Positions 1 to 9,426 of a DNA stretch of 64,000 nucleotides are shown piece after piece. The position numbers and the translations under genes are program-made. The notes beneath the pieces are model-generated. The model worked only from the letters and a program-made list of their open reading frames with translations. It was not told where the DNA came from and did no database searches. The first letter of the stretch is position 1, and the number at the start of each line of letters is the position of its first letter. The stretch comes from Rhizobium sp. BK313 (GTDB taxonomy: Bacteria; Pseudomonadota; Alphaproteobacteria; Rhizobiales; Rhizobiaceae), in the NCBI RefSeq assembly GCF_014193655.1, contig NZ_JACHZQ010000001.1, forward strand, positions 2,046,001 through 2,110,000, read 5' to 3'.

Positions 1-1404
1 CAACTTGCCGTCCTCGCGACGCACGACCATCGACATCTTCGCATGCGTCTTGAGCTCGATGAAGCCGAAGACGACCTGCACGCCGGCGCGTTCCAGGTCG
101 CGCGCCCAGCGGATGTTGGCCTCTTCGTCGAAACGAGCCTTGAGTTCGACCAGCGCAGTAACCGACTTGCCCATGTCGGCAGCATCGATCAGCGCACGCA
201 CGATCGGGCTGTCGTTGGACGTGCGATAGAGCGTCTGCTTTATCGCCAGAACGTCAGGATCGCGCGCAGCCTGGAGCAGGAACTGGACCACCACGTCGAA
301 GGATTCATAGGGATGGTGGACGACCATGTCCTTTTCGCGGATCGCGGCGAAGCAATCGCCGGCATGTTCGCGGACGCGCTCAGGAAATCGGGCATTGTAA
401 GGCTCGAAGCGTAGATCGTCGCGCGGGGCCTTGGCGATTTCGGAGAGCGTGTTGAGGGCCAGCAGGCCCGGCAGAACGGCGATGCGGTTTTCCGGCACAT
501 TCAGCGACTCCACCACGAACTGGCGCAGCTCGAGTGGCATTTCCGAGTCGGTCTCGATACGGATCACAGAGCCGCGGCGGCGGCGTTTCAGCGCCGTTTC
601 GAAGAAGCGAACCAGGTCTTCGGCCTCTTCCTCGACTTCGATATCACTGTCTCGGATAAGGCGGAAGGTACCCGAACCCTGCACTTCATAGCCGGGATAG
701 AGCCGGTGAATGAAGATGTTCACCACATCTTCCAGCGTAATGTAGCGGATGACGTTGCTGGCGTCCGGCAGGCGGACAAAGCGGTCGAGCGCCGGCGGCA
801 GGCGAAGCAACGCCGTCATCGGCTCGCGACCGTTCTTGCTGTTCAGTTGCAGCGCGATCGAGAAGCCGAGATTCGGAATGAATGGGAATGGATGCGCCGG
901 ATCAATGGAAAGCGGCGTCAGTACCGGGAAAATCGCCTGCTCGAATTCATTGGCGAGCCATTGCCGGTCGACCTCGGAAAGTGCTGGCGGGCGGACGATC
1001 AGAATGTCTTCCTTGGCGAGATATTGCTGCAACACGGCAAGCGACGCCTGCTGCTCCATCTGCAGGTTGTCGATTTCGCGCAGGATGTCGTCAAGCTGTT
1101 CGGCAGGTGTCTTGCCATCTGGCGTGCGCACGAGGATCTTCTGGCGGACCTGGCCTTCGAGGCCGGCGACGCGCACCATGAAGAACTCATCGAGGTTGGC
1201 AGCGGAAATGGAGAGGAAACGGATGCGCTCCAGAAGCGGATGCGCCGTGTTCAACGTTTCCTCGAGAACGCGGCGGTTGAACTGCAGCCAGGAGAATTCG
1301 CGATTGATGAAGCGCTCGGGGCTGGTCAGCAATTCGTTGATCGGCGGCGCGGCCTCCGGGGCTTGCTGGATGGTGTCCTGATGTTCCGTTAGTGCCGAGT
1401 CCAT
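1..1404 (-). CDS. ppk: Polyphosphate kinase 1, C-terminus cut by window edge
   Basis: Makes long-chain inorganic polyphosphate from the terminal phosphate of ATP, reversibly. The frame is open from an ATG at 1404 to base 1, giving 468 of the usual 700 or so codons; the end lies outside the window. The N-terminal PPK block ([11 protein letters not shown], near residue 31), the HHPYESF block (near 379) and the LKTHAKMS block near residue 454 are visible. The last carries the His that is autophosphorylated in the family. It is the last visible gene of a leftward group after an AI-2E/PerM-like gene and hdaA, a gap of about 77 bases separating it from hdaA. The family assignment is secure. Confidence 0.96.
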   Translation of the reverse strand, partial: MDSALTEHQDTIQQAPEAAPPINELLTSPERFINREFSWLQFNRRVLEETLNTAHPLLERIRFLSISAANLDEFFMVRVAGLEGQVRQKILVRTPDGKTPAEQLDDILREIDNLQMEQQASLAVLQQYLAKEDILIVRPPALSEVDRQWLANEFEQAIFPVLTPLSIDPAHPFPFIPNLGFSIALQLNSKNGREPMTALLRLPPALDRFVRLPDASNVIRYITLEDVVNIFIHRLYPGYEVQGSGTFRLIRDSDIEVEEEAEDLVRFFETALKRRRRGSVIRIETDSEMPLELRQFVVESLNVPENRIAVLPGLLALNTLSEIAKAPRDDLRFEPYNARFPERVREHAGDCFAAIREKDMVVHHPYESFDVVVQFLLQAARDPDVLAIKQTLYRTSNDSPIVRALIDAADMGKSVTALVELKARFDEEANIRWARDLERAGVQVVFGFIELKTHAKMSMVVRREDGKL

Positions 1405-1481
1405 GTTCCACCTACCCTCATCTCTAACCATGTGCCACGTATAGCAGTTTGACGACGGAACTGTGACAGTTCACCAATCGC

Positions 1482-2195
1482 TCAATCAGCCGGATCGGAA
1501 TTGCCCAATTCATTCAATACTTCTGCGGCCAATAGGCGGGTGATCCTGGTGCCGCGGCCAAGCGCCAACCGGTCCAGCCGGTCGACAATCAACTGCGCGG
1601 CGTTCAGGGACCTCTCCATTCGATTGACTATATAAAGGACCAGTTTGTCATCGATATAAAGCTGACGGTCAGCGAAGAGTTTTACGATCACTTGCGACAA
1701 CAACTCCTCGTCCGGCTCGCCGATCTCGACCACGGTCGCCGCCTTCAGCCGGGAGCGCAAATCGGGGAGCGCGACTGGCCAAGACATGGGCCAGAGCCTG
1801 CTCGTCATCAACAAGCCTGTGCCGTTTTCCCTGACACTGTTGATGACGTGAAAAAGCTCGGTGTCGTCAAAGCCCAGGCGATCGACGTCCTCGAAGATGA
1901 CGGGACCGCTCGCGGCCACAACTGCGGCGCCCGAGCCAGCTTTCGGGTGGATGGCGATTGCGCCGCTCCTTTCGCGCCAGATGCTGGCGAGATGCGATTT
2001 TCCCGAACCGACCGGGCCGGCGAGAATGACCACCGGCGACGGCCAGTGTGGCCATGAATCGACGATCTTCACCGCTGCACTCAAGGGGTCGGCGACCCGC
2101 AGATCGTCTCGCCCGCTCGCGGCGTCATGGGTAAAGGCCAGGGGCAGCTGTTCGGCCGGCTTGCGCCTCAAATCAGCGTTCTTCGCGTCGGTCAT
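1482..2195 (-). CDS. hdaA: DnaA-related regulator HdaA (regulatory inactivation of DnaA)
   Basis: 237 residues, resembling the AAA+ part of DnaA without its DNA-binding domain. In Caulobacter, HdaA with the sliding clamp promotes hydrolysis of DnaA-bound ATP and so limits re-initiation of replication. Seen here: a clamp-binding-type motif QLPLAF at residues 16-21, a P-loop GPVGSGKS at 60-67, and a C-terminal AAA+ lid region with LNAAQLIVDRLD. The Walker B segment (VIFEDVD) is degenerate but plausible. The start lies two bases after the stop of the upstream AI-2E-family gene, so the two are probably cotranscribed and translationally linked. Confidence 0.9.
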   Translation of the reverse strand: MTDAKNADLRRKPAEQLPLAFTHDAASGRDDLRVADPLSAAVKIVDSWPHWPSPVVILAGPVGSGKSHLASIWRERSGAIAIHPKAGSGAAVVAASGPVIFEDVDRLGFDDTELFHVINSVRENGTGLLMTSRLWPMSWPVALPDLRSRLKAATVVEIGEPDEELLSQVIVKLFADRQLYIDDKLVLYIVNRMERSLNAAQLIVDRLDRLALGRGTRITRLLAAEVLNELGNSDPAD

Positions 2196-2197
2196 GT

Positions 2198-3328
2198 CTA
2201 TTTGTTCTCAGGATTGCCGGCCTTGGCTCTGCGTGCCTTACCGGCTTCCGAGCGTCCATGATAGAGGTCGCTTTGAAGGTACCGCGAAAGGGCGAAGCGG
2301 ACAAGGACGCCGCAGGCGGCCGCGGCCGGAACGGCGACCAGCAGGCCGACGAAACCGAAGAGTGCGCCGAAGGCAAAGAGGGCGAACATCAGCCAGACCG
2401 GATGCAGGCCAACGCTTTCGCCGACCAGCTTCGGCTGCAGCACATTCCCCTCCAGAAACTGGCCGGTGAAGAAGACGGCAAGCGTCAGGCCGATCCAGAG
2501 ATAATCCGGCCAGAACTGCACCAGCGCGACGCTGACCGCCAGGAAGAGGCCAACGAGCGAACCGACATAGGGGATGAAGCTGATCATGCCGGCAAACAGG
2601 CCGATCAGCAGGCCAAAGTTCAAACCCACCAGCGACAGGCCGACGCCGTAATAGACACCAAGGATGATGCAGAGCGAGCCTTGGCCCCGAATGAAGCCGG
2701 CGATTGCCTGATCCACCTCCCGGGCGATCTGGCGCACGGTCAAGACATGATCGCGCGGCACCCAGGCATCGACCTTGGCGATCATCCGATCCCAGTCGAG
2801 CAATATATAAAAGGCGACGACGGGAGTGACGACCATCAGCGAGATGATATTGACCAGCGCCTTGCCGGAACTCCAGATCTGCGCGAACAAGCCGCCGACA
2901 AAGCTCAGGCCATCAGACAATATGCTGGAGAAATTGTCCTTGATGGCGCCGAGCTGACTGCGAATCCAATCCGGCAGCATCGTCGTCTGCGTATGAGTGA
3001 TGAACTGCTGGAATTGCTCCACGTAGCCCGGTATATGGCGAAGGAAATCGTTGAACTGATTGATGATGATCGGAATGAAGATCGTCAGTGCCGACGCAAA
3101 GACCAGTACGAAGGCAACCAGGATCACGATCGTCGCCATAAAGCGGCTCAAGCCCAGCTTCTCCAACCGGTCGGCGACCGGATCGAGGAAATAGGCGACG
3201 CTCATACCGGCGATGAAGGGCAAGAGGATCGAGCTGAAGAGGTAGAGAAAGACAACGAAGACGGCGAGCACGATCACCCAGAAGGTGACCTGGCGCTTGA
3301 GGCTTGCTCCGCTGACTTTTTGCTCCAT
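2198..3328 (-). CDS. AI-2E family / PerM-like membrane protein
   Basis: 376-residue polytopic inner membrane protein of the AI-2E transporter (PerM/YdiK) family. It has two N-terminal membrane spans near residues 15-55, a long soluble loop, then five to six spans to about residue 340 and a basic tail rich in Lys and Arg. The ATG at 3328 is preferred to an in-frame GTG at 3340 because a GGGGAAG ribosome-binding site sits 5 bases before it. Few members have an assigned substrate, and some act as ion or proton antiporters, so the family name should not be read as proof of AI-2 transport. It is first in the leftward group with hdaA and ppk. Confidence 0.88.
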   Translation of the reverse strand: MEQKVSGASLKRQVTFWVIVLAVFVVFLYLFSSILLPFIAGMSVAYFLDPVADRLEKLGLSRFMATIVILVAFVLVFASALTIFIPIIINQFNDFLRHIPGYVEQFQQFITHTQTTMLPDWIRSQLGAIKDNFSSILSDGLSFVGGLFAQIWSSGKALVNIISLMVVTPVVAFYILLDWDRMIAKVDAWVPRDHVLTVRQIAREVDQAIAGFIRGQGSLCIILGVYYGVGLSLVGLNFGLLIGLFAGMISFIPYVGSLVGLFLAVSVALVQFWPDYLWIGLTLAVFFTGQFLEGNVLQPKLVGESVGLHPVWLMFALFAFGALFGFVGLLVAVPAAAACGVLVRFALSRYLQSDLYHGRSEAGKARRAKAGNPENK

Positions 3329-3550
3329 CGACTTCCCCACTACCCGCCGCCTGTCTGCTGCTTGCTTAGGACATAGGATGACGCCGCAATTATGGTCAAG
3401 CCTGCGGTCCGAAATCGGCCTTTGAGCGCTGTGAAGCGGGGGAAATCGAGGGTTTGCCTACGTTAGCGCCTTGCATAAAGGTTGCTGTCATGCAATGGCG
3501 ACCCGATTAAAATTATTCCAATTGGAATGATGGCCATCGGAGGCGGAAGC

Positions 3551-4624
3551 ATGAGCCAGTCTGGAAAAAACGGTCTGACCTATAGCGACGCGGGCGTCGA
3601 CATCGATGCCGGCAACCTGCTGGTCGAAAAGATCAAGCCGGCGGTTCGTTCGACCCGCCGCCCCGGCGCTGACGGTGAAATCGGCGGTTTCGGCGGCCTC
3701 TTCGATCTGAAGGCTGCGGGCTTCACCGATCCGGTGCTGGTTGCCGCCAATGACGGCGTCGGCACCAAGCTGAAGATCGCCATCGATGCGAACTACCACG
3801 ATACGGTCGGCATCGACCTCGTCGCCATGTGCGTGAACGATCTGGTCGTCCAGGGCGCGGAGCCGCTGTTCTTCCTCGATTACTTCGCCACCGGCAAGCT
3901 CGATCCCGAGCAGGGTGCTTCGATCGTCGGCGGTATCGCAGCCGGTTGCCGCGAGGCAGGCTGCGCGCTGATCGGCGGCGAGACCGCCGAAATGCCGGGC
4001 ATGTATTCCGACGGCGACTACGATCTGGCCGGTTTTGCCGTGGGTGCGGCCGAACGTGGGCAGCTTCTCCCCTCCGGCAATATCGCCGAGGGTGATGTCA
4101 TTCTCGGCCTCGCTTCCTCCGGCGTTCACTCCAACGGTTTCTCGCTGGTACGCAAGATCGTGGGCCTCTCCGGCCTTGGCTGGGACGCGCCGGCTCCATT
4201 TGCCGACGGCAAGGCGCTCGGCGAAGCCTTGTTAACGCCGACGCGCATCTACGTGAAGCCGCTTTTGAAGGCGATCCGCGAGACCCATGCCATCAAGGCG
4301 CTCGCCCATATTACCGGCGGCGGCTTCCCAGAGAATATTCCGCGGGTGCTGCCGAAGCATCTCGCTGCCGAGATCGACCTTGCCGCCGTCAAGGTGCCGC
4401 CGGTCTTCTCCTGGCTCGCCAAGACGGGTGGCGTCGAGGCCAAGGAAATGCTGCGCACCTTCAATTGCGGCATTGGCATGATCGCCGTCGTCGCGGCCGA
4501 GAATGTCGAAGCTGTCAAGGCGGCGCTTGAAGCCGAAGGCGAAACCATCGTCGCGCTCGGCCGCATGATTGCCCGTGACGAAGGCGCTGCCGGCACCTTC
4601 TACAAGGGCACGCTGGCGATATGA
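3551..4624 (+). CDS. purM: Phosphoribosylformylglycinamidine cyclo-ligase (AIR synthetase)
   Basis: Fifth step of de novo purine synthesis: ATP-dependent closure of FGAM to AIR, in the cytosol. 357 residues, full length for the family. Visible are the Gly-rich start region, the NDGVGTK block, the [18 protein letters not shown] block and the [10 protein letters not shown] block. The frame is open back to 3482, but the ATG at 3551 is chosen because GGAGG lies 7 bases upstream and the protein then begins [11 protein letters not shown], matching typical PurM starts. The stop overlaps the purN start (ATGA), so the pair is translationally coupled. Confidence 0.97.
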   Translation: MSQSGKNGLTYSDAGVDIDAGNLLVEKIKPAVRSTRRPGADGEIGGFGGLFDLKAAGFTDPVLVAANDGVGTKLKIAIDANYHDTVGIDLVAMCVNDLVVQGAEPLFFLDYFATGKLDPEQGASIVGGIAAGCREAGCALIGGETAEMPGMYSDGDYDLAGFAVGAAERGQLLPSGNIAEGDVILGLASSGVHSNGFSLVRKIVGLSGLGWDAPAPFADGKALGEALLTPTRIYVKPLLKAIRETHAIKALAHITGGGFPENIPRVLPKHLAAEIDLAAVKVPPVFSWLAKTGGVEAKEMLRTFNCGIGMIAVVAAENVEAVKAALEAEGETIVALGRMIARDEGAAGTFYKGTLAI

Positions 4625-5298
4625 GCTCGGCCCGCAAACGCGTCGTCGTCTTCATCTCGGGCAGCGGCTCCAACATGATGGCGCTGGTCAAGGCCGCGAC
4701 GGCTTCCGATTATCCGGCCGAAATTATCGGTGTGATTTCCGACAAGGCGGACGCCGGCGGCTTGGCGAAAGCCGCTGCCGAGGGCATCGCCACCTTCGCC
4801 TTCGTCCGCAAGGATTTTGCCAGCAAGGACGCGCATGAGGAGGCGATCCTCGCCCAGCTCGACGCCCTGTCGCCGGACATCATCTGCCTTGCCGGCTATA
4901 TGCGCCTGCTCTCCGGCCGTTTCATCCAACGCTACGAAGGCCGGATCATCAATATCCACCCTTCATTGCTGCCGCTTTTTCCTGGCCTGCACACGCATCA
5001 GCGCGCCATAGATGCGGGCCAGCGGATCGCCGGCTGCACCGTGCATTTCGTCACCGAGGGCATGGACGAAGGCCCGGCGATCGGCCAGGCCGCCGTGCCG
5101 GTGTTGACCGATGATACGGCCGAAACACTCGCCGCCCGCGTGCTCACGATCGAGCACCAGCTTTATCCGCAGTCGCTGCGCTTGCTGGCTCAGGGAAAGG
5201 TGCGCATGGAGGACGGCAAGGCAATTGCCGCCGCAAAGATACCCGTTGCCGATGGGCGGCAGATCCTATCACTGATCGGTGACATCAATAATATCTAG
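4621..5298 (+). CDS. purN: Phosphoribosylglycinamide formyltransferase
   Basis: Third step of de novo purine synthesis: transfers the formyl group of 10-formyl-tetrahydrofolate to GAR. 225 residues, a normal length. The N-terminal phosphate-binding SGSGSNM motif (about residues 12-18), the INIHPSLLP block with the catalytic Asn and His, and the [15 protein letters not shown] block with the catalytic Asp are all present. It overlaps purM by four bases. It converges with the phnM-type gene, whose stop lies only 11 bases away; no terminator hairpin is visible between them. Confidence 0.97.
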   Translation: MSSARKRVVVFISGSGSNMMALVKAATASDYPAEIIGVISDKADAGGLAKAAAEGIATFAFVRKDFASKDAHEEAILAQLDALSPDIICLAGYMRLLSGRFIQRYEGRIINIHPSLLPLFPGLHTHQRAIDAGQRIAGCTVHFVTEGMDEGPAIGQAAVPVLTDDTAETLAARVLTIEHQLYPQSLRLLAQGKVRMEDGKAIAAAKIPVADGRQILSLIGDINNI

Positions 5299-5309
5299 CT
5301 GCATTCCCC

Positions 5310-6479
5310 TTACGCGGCCATTGCCATCAGCGGATGCAGGGTGCCGTCGCTGTAGACGATGCGGCCGTTGCGGAAGGTGGCGCGGATGCGGTGAACCGCG
5401 CCATGCTCAACGGCCACCAAATCAGCCTTCTGACCAACGGCAATCTCGCCACGGTCCGTCAGGCCAGCAGCGCGCGCGGCACCGGCCGTCGCCATCGCCA
5501 CGGCTGCCGGCAGACCGCCACTGGCGACATCGGCAATCTTGAAGATCGCCGGCACGAAGGCGGCCGGATGATAATCAGCGGCGATAATGCCTAGCAGGCC
5601 GGCGCGGGCGGCATCGAGTGCGCTCAGATTCCCGGACATGGATTGGCCGCGCAGCGCGTTCGGCGCGCCCATCAGCGTCCAGAGACCACGGCGGCGTGCC
5701 TCTTCGGCGGCCGGCAACGTCACTGGGAACTCGCTGATCGTCACGCCGAGGTCGAACATTTCGGCCACCTTTTCCGCGCTATCATCATCATGCGAAGCAA
5801 GGGACAGCTTGTGCTTCAAGGACAGGCCGACGATGTCGCAGAGCTTGTGTTCGATGTCCGGGTCCTGTCGCATCGCGATGCGTCGCGCCACGACCTCTTC
5901 TGCCGCCTCGCGCGACATGGAACGCCGCTCGGACATGCTGAGGATGTAGCTCTCGATATTGTTGTATTGCCCCTGCCCCGGCGTATGGTCGGTCAACGAC
6001 ACCATGTCGACGAAACCATCCTCCAACAGACGCTCCAGCGTCGGCGCTGCGCCGACATTGGTGATCTCGTAGCGAGCATGAACGCGGTGGTCGATCAGGA
6101 GATGGTCGCGCAGGCTGTTGATACCCTTGATCACTGCCGAGGTGGTCTCCAGCGAGCGGACGTGACCGTAGACGCTTTCGGTGGCGAAGGAGACGGCGGC
6201 ATAGGCGGTGGTGACACCGGCCGCGGCGAGTTTCTTGTCGAGTTCGTGAATGCCGAAATCGATCGGCATCGTCGCGTTCGGCCGCGGCGCGATTTCGCGC
6301 TCGATCATATCGCCGTGCAGATCGACGAAGCCTGGCATCAGCAGCCGCCCGCCGCCATCGAAAGTCGCAGCCTCCACCAGCTCGGGCCGGATCTCTGCGA
6401 TCACGCCATCCTCTATGCGAACAGACCCCTGATCGACGACCTCATCGGGAAGAACGAGCGAGAAATTGCTGAGCCACAT
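5310..6479 (-). CDS. phnM: PhnM: ribose 1-methylphosphonate 5-triphosphate diphosphatase
   Basis: 389-residue amidohydrolase-superfamily protein matching PhnM. In C-P lyase pathways PhnM removes pyrophosphate from alpha-D-ribose 1-methylphosphonate 5-triphosphate. Family landmarks are PGFVDLHGDMIERE near residue 50, the SLTDHTPGQGQY block near 140, LASHDDD near 228 and a C-terminal strand with GRIVYSDG. No other phn gene (phnG-L, phnN) is nearby, so it is separated from the C-P lyase core, which if present is elsewhere. It is convergent with purN. Assignment to PhnM is strong; the substrate in this organism is inferred. Confidence 0.88.
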   Translation of the reverse strand: MWLSNFSLVLPDEVVDQGSVRIEDGVIAEIRPELVEAATFDGGGRLLMPGFVDLHGDMIEREIAPRPNATMPIDFGIHELDKKLAAAGVTTAYAAVSFATESVYGHVRSLETTSAVIKGINSLRDHLLIDHRVHARYEITNVGAAPTLERLLEDGFVDMVSLTDHTPGQGQYNNIESYILSMSERRSMSREAAEEVVARRIAMRQDPDIEHKLCDIVGLSLKHKLSLASHDDDSAEKVAEMFDLGVTISEFPVTLPAAEEARRRGLWTLMGAPNALRGQSMSGNLSALDAARAGLLGIIAADYHPAAFVPAIFKIADVASGGLPAAVAMATAGAARAAGLTDRGEIAVGQKADLVAVEHGAVHRIRATFRNGRIVYSDGTLHPLMAMAA

Positions 6480-6631
6480 CGGCTTTCTCCTGAAATAGCA
6501 TCAATCGTTTTGAAGGTATGGTGGTGGTCCGGACCTATCCGGCGGGCGCCCCTCGGTAGTCGCGATTCGTGACATCATGATGAAAGTCGCAACATTGATT
6601 TGGCAGTATTAAAAACTGCCGTCGAACGGCT

Positions 6632-7225
6632 CTATTTCAGGCTCGCCCTGTTCAACATTGCCCATTGCAGCAAGATGATCGTCTTGGCGTCACAAATCTC
6701 GCCGGTTTCGATCATTGCCATGGCTTTTGTAAGCGCCACTTCGAGCACCTCGATATCCTCGTGTTCGTCGGCGAGCCCGCCGCCGTTGCCGATACGATCC
6801 GTCATGTCGACTACGGCGGCGAAGAAATGGATGATCTCGGTGACCGCGCCCGGCGAGGTGAATGCCTTGAAAAGAAACTGGACATCGCGGACGCGGAAGC
6901 CGGTTTCCTCCATTGCCTCGCGACGGATCGCCTCCTCCGGATGATCGCCATCGAGCAAGCCGGCGGGCACTTCGATCATCCAGCCGGGAAAGCCGGTGAG
7001 ATGGGCCGGCAGACGGAACTGCCGCACGAGGATGACCGTTTCGCGCTTGGGATCGTAAAGCAGGATGCAGGCGGCCGGCGTGCGGTGATAGATTTCCCGC
7101 TTCACCCGATGCGTCTCGCCCATTGAATCCGTGTAGTCGATGTCGAAGCTGCTGAGCCGCGTCCATTGGTCCGAAAGCGTTTTCTCGCTGACGATCTCGA
7201 CCTTCGCCTTGTCGAACTTTCTCAT
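6632..7225 (-). CDS. nudK: NudK-type Nudix hydrolase (GDP-mannose/ADP-sugar pyrophosphatase family)
   Basis: 197 residues, very like E. coli NudK, which hydrolyses GDP-mannose to GMP and mannose 1-phosphate. The Nudix box is complete: GLLDGDHPEEAIRREAMEET beginning near residue 90 fits GX5EX7REUXEEXGU. Other shared blocks are ILVRQFRLPAHL before the box, the SPGAVTEIIHFF segment after it, and DEDIE-like HEDIEVLE near the C-terminus. Its ATG overlaps the stop of the upstream molybdopterin oxidoreductase (ATGA), so the two are translationally coupled. Whether it acts on a sugar nucleotide or another diphosphate is inferred only from similarity. Confidence 0.85.
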   Translation of the reverse strand: MRKFDKAKVEIVSEKTLSDQWTRLSSFDIDYTDSMGETHRVKREIYHRTPAACILLYDPKRETVILVRQFRLPAHLTGFPGWMIEVPAGLLDGDHPEEAIRREAMEETGFRVRDVQFLFKAFTSPGAVTEIIHFFAAVVDMTDRIGNGGGLADEHEDIEVLEVALTKAMAMIETGEICDAKTIILLQWAMLNRASLK

Positions 7226-9345
7226 GCTCCATCCTTGCGCAGCCAGACTTTGTTATCGTGAACCGCCGCACCGCCATAGGGCGCGACGGGATCGGCGCCG
7301 GTCAGAACATTGATGCCTTCGCCATCGACATGCGCCTTGTTCGGCCACAGTCCCTCGGCGATCAGTACGCCCGGCCTGACCTCGGTCGTGATGCGCGCAT
7401 GGATGCGGATATCGCCCCTGACATTGCCGATCTGAACGAGATCACCATGGGCAATGTCCAATGCCTCAGCGTCTGCCGGATTGATCATCACTTCCGGGCG
7501 ACCTTCTTTCTGGCGCGAGGTCTTCGTTTCCGCAAAGCTCGAATTCAAGAAGTTGCGCGACGGCGATGTGGCAAGCCGGAACGGATGGTCTGGATCGGCA
7601 ACTTCGATGACGTCGACCTGATCCGGAAACTCCGGTAGCGCGACATGGGGACCGAGCAGGCCGACAGCCTCCGGCGGCCGGTTCGGGGCCGGCTGATTGA
7701 TCCAATCGGGACGGAAACGGAATTTGCCATCGGGATGTGCGAAACCGCCGAGGAAATGCGCGTCCTCGAAAGCCGGCTGGCGATCGAACCATTTGTGCTC
7801 GAGGAAATATTCGTAGTCGGGAAGGCCGCTCTTCGACAGAACGCGATCGACCATCTCGCGCGCCGTGAAGCCGAAACCTGGCTTGTCGGCAACGCCGAGG
7901 CGTCTCGCCAGCTCCTCGATGACGAAGAGATTGGTACGCACCGTCGGCGGCGGCTCGACCAGCTTTGGGCCAAGCAGGATATGGTTTTGGCCGCCGGCGC
8001 GGTAGATGTCGTCATGTTCGACGAACATGGTGGCGGGGATGACGATATCGGCCATCTCCGCGGTATCGGTCATGAACTGTTCGTGTACGGCGACGAAGAG
8101 GTCGTTGCGGGCAAAGCCGCGCTTCACTAGCCGCTGTTCCGGCGCGATATTTACCGGATTGGTGTTCTGGATCAGCATGGCCGTCACGGGGCCGCGATGG
8201 CGCAAAGCGACGGCATCGCCGGTCAGCGCACGGCCGATTTGCGACTGGTCGATCATACGGATATCCGGGTCCTTCATCGACCGACCGGTCAACTCGCTCG
8301 CATCCATGCGAAAGATATCGCTGTTGGAATGGAAAGCGCCGCCGCCCTCGTATTGCCAGGAGCCGAGCACGGTGGCGATCGAGGCTGCCGCGTGCATCGC
8401 GACCGCGCCGTTGCGCTGGCGGGTAAAGCCGTAGCCGAGGCGAAAATAGGTCTTCTTCGTTCTGCCCACGAGCTCGGCAAAGGCCTCGATCTCATCGACG
8501 GACAGGCCGGTGATCGCTGCCGCCCATTCCGGCGTCTTGGTCTTGAGATGCGCTTCGAGACCCACCGGGTCGTCGGCATATTTGGACATATAGCCGTGAT
8601 CGGCATAGCCGTCCCGGAAGGCGATATGCATGACAGCACAGGCAAGTGCTGCATCAGTGCCTGGCTTGACGATCAGCGCCAGGTCGGCCTGTTTCATCGT
8701 CGGATTGTCGTAGATGTCGATGACGACGATCTTGGCGCCGCGCTCTTTGCGCGACTTCACCGCATGGGTCATCACATTGACCTGGGTGGCGACCGCGTTG
8801 GTGCCCCAGATGACTACGCAATCGGTACGGCCCATCTCGCGCGGATCGGGGCCGCGCAGCGTACCCGTCGCCATGGTGAAACCGGTCCAGGCGGGGTTGG
8901 TGCAGATCGAGGAGAAGAAACCGGAATAGCGCTTCGCATGGCGCAGCCGATCGATGGAATCGCGCTGCACCCAGCCCATGGTGCCAGCATAGAAATAAGG
9001 CCAGATCGATTCGCTGCCGTCTTTGGCCTCGGCCTTGACGAAGGCATTGGCGATCTCGTCCAGCGCGTCGTCCCAGGAGATCTCCTGCCAGCGCCCCTCG
9101 CCCTTGGCGCCGGCGCGACGCAACGGCTTCATCAGCCGATCTGGATGGTAAAGCCGCTCGGCATAACGGGCGACCTTGGCGCAGATGACGCCCGACGTGT
9201 AGGAATGGTCGTTGGCACCGCGCACGCGGCCAATCTTGCCATCCTCCGTCAAATCGATCTCCAACGCGCAGGTGGAGGGACAGTCATGCGGACAGGCCGT
9301 GTGGCCGATCCGGGATTTGGCGTGAATAGGGGTCGCAATGTTCAT
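7222..9345 (-). CDS. Molybdopterin-dependent oxidoreductase (DMSO reductase superfamily)
   Basis: 707-residue catalytic subunit of the molybdopterin guanine dinucleotide family. The N-terminus has a CPHDCPSTC cluster followed by GVICAK, which gives the four Cys ligands expected for one Fe4S4 cluster. The molybdopterin-binding core and a C-terminal dinucleotide-binding domain (from about residue 590, RLATSPSRNFLNSSF) follow. No twin-arginine signal is seen, so it is probably cytoplasmic. There is no adjacent electron-transfer subunit. The frame is open to 9405, but the ATG at 9345 starts just ahead of the cluster and is preferred. It overlaps nudK downstream and is divergent from rlmJ. The substrate is unknown. 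Confidence 0.85.
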   Translation of the reverse strand: MNIATPIHAKSRIGHTACPHDCPSTCALEIDLTEDGKIGRVRGANDHSYTSGVICAKVARYAERLYHPDRLMKPLRRAGAKGEGRWQEISWDDALDEIANAFVKAEAKDGSESIWPYFYAGTMGWVQRDSIDRLRHAKRYSGFFSSICTNPAWTGFTMATGTLRGPDPREMGRTDCVVIWGTNAVATQVNVMTHAVKSRKERGAKIVVIDIYDNPTMKQADLALIVKPGTDAALACAVMHIAFRDGYADHGYMSKYADDPVGLEAHLKTKTPEWAAAITGLSVDEIEAFAELVGRTKKTYFRLGYGFTRQRNGAVAMHAAASIATVLGSWQYEGGGAFHSNSDIFRMDASELTGRSMKDPDIRMIDQSQIGRALTGDAVALRHRGPVTAMLIQNTNPVNIAPEQRLVKRGFARNDLFVAVHEQFMTDTAEMADIVIPATMFVEHDDIYRAGGQNHILLGPKLVEPPPTVRTNLFVIEELARRLGVADKPGFGFTAREMVDRVLSKSGLPDYEYFLEHKWFDRQPAFEDAHFLGGFAHPDGKFRFRPDWINQPAPNRPPEAVGLLGPHVALPEFPDQVDVIEVADPDHPFRLATSPSRNFLNSSFAETKTSRQKEGRPEVMINPADAEALDIAHGDLVQIGNVRGDIRIHARITTEVRPGVLIAEGLWPNKAHVDGEGINVLTGADPVAPYGGAAVHDNKVWLRKDGA

Positions 9346-9426
9346 GATGTTTCTATATTTCAACGCATGTCCGGTCAAAAGACATAAACTGCCCCATCGC
9401 AACAATTCATGCGGACTTCACCGACA

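Noticed and set aside
5643..6572. Long open frame on the plus strand across phnM
   Set aside because: It lies wholly opposite the PhnM coding frame, has no family motif, and is the kind of antisense frame that GC-rich codon bias produces.
8197..9387. 396-codon open frame opposite the molybdopterin oxidoreductase
   Set aside because: The real gene on the other strand carries the Fe4S4 cysteines and family blocks; this one is a shadow.
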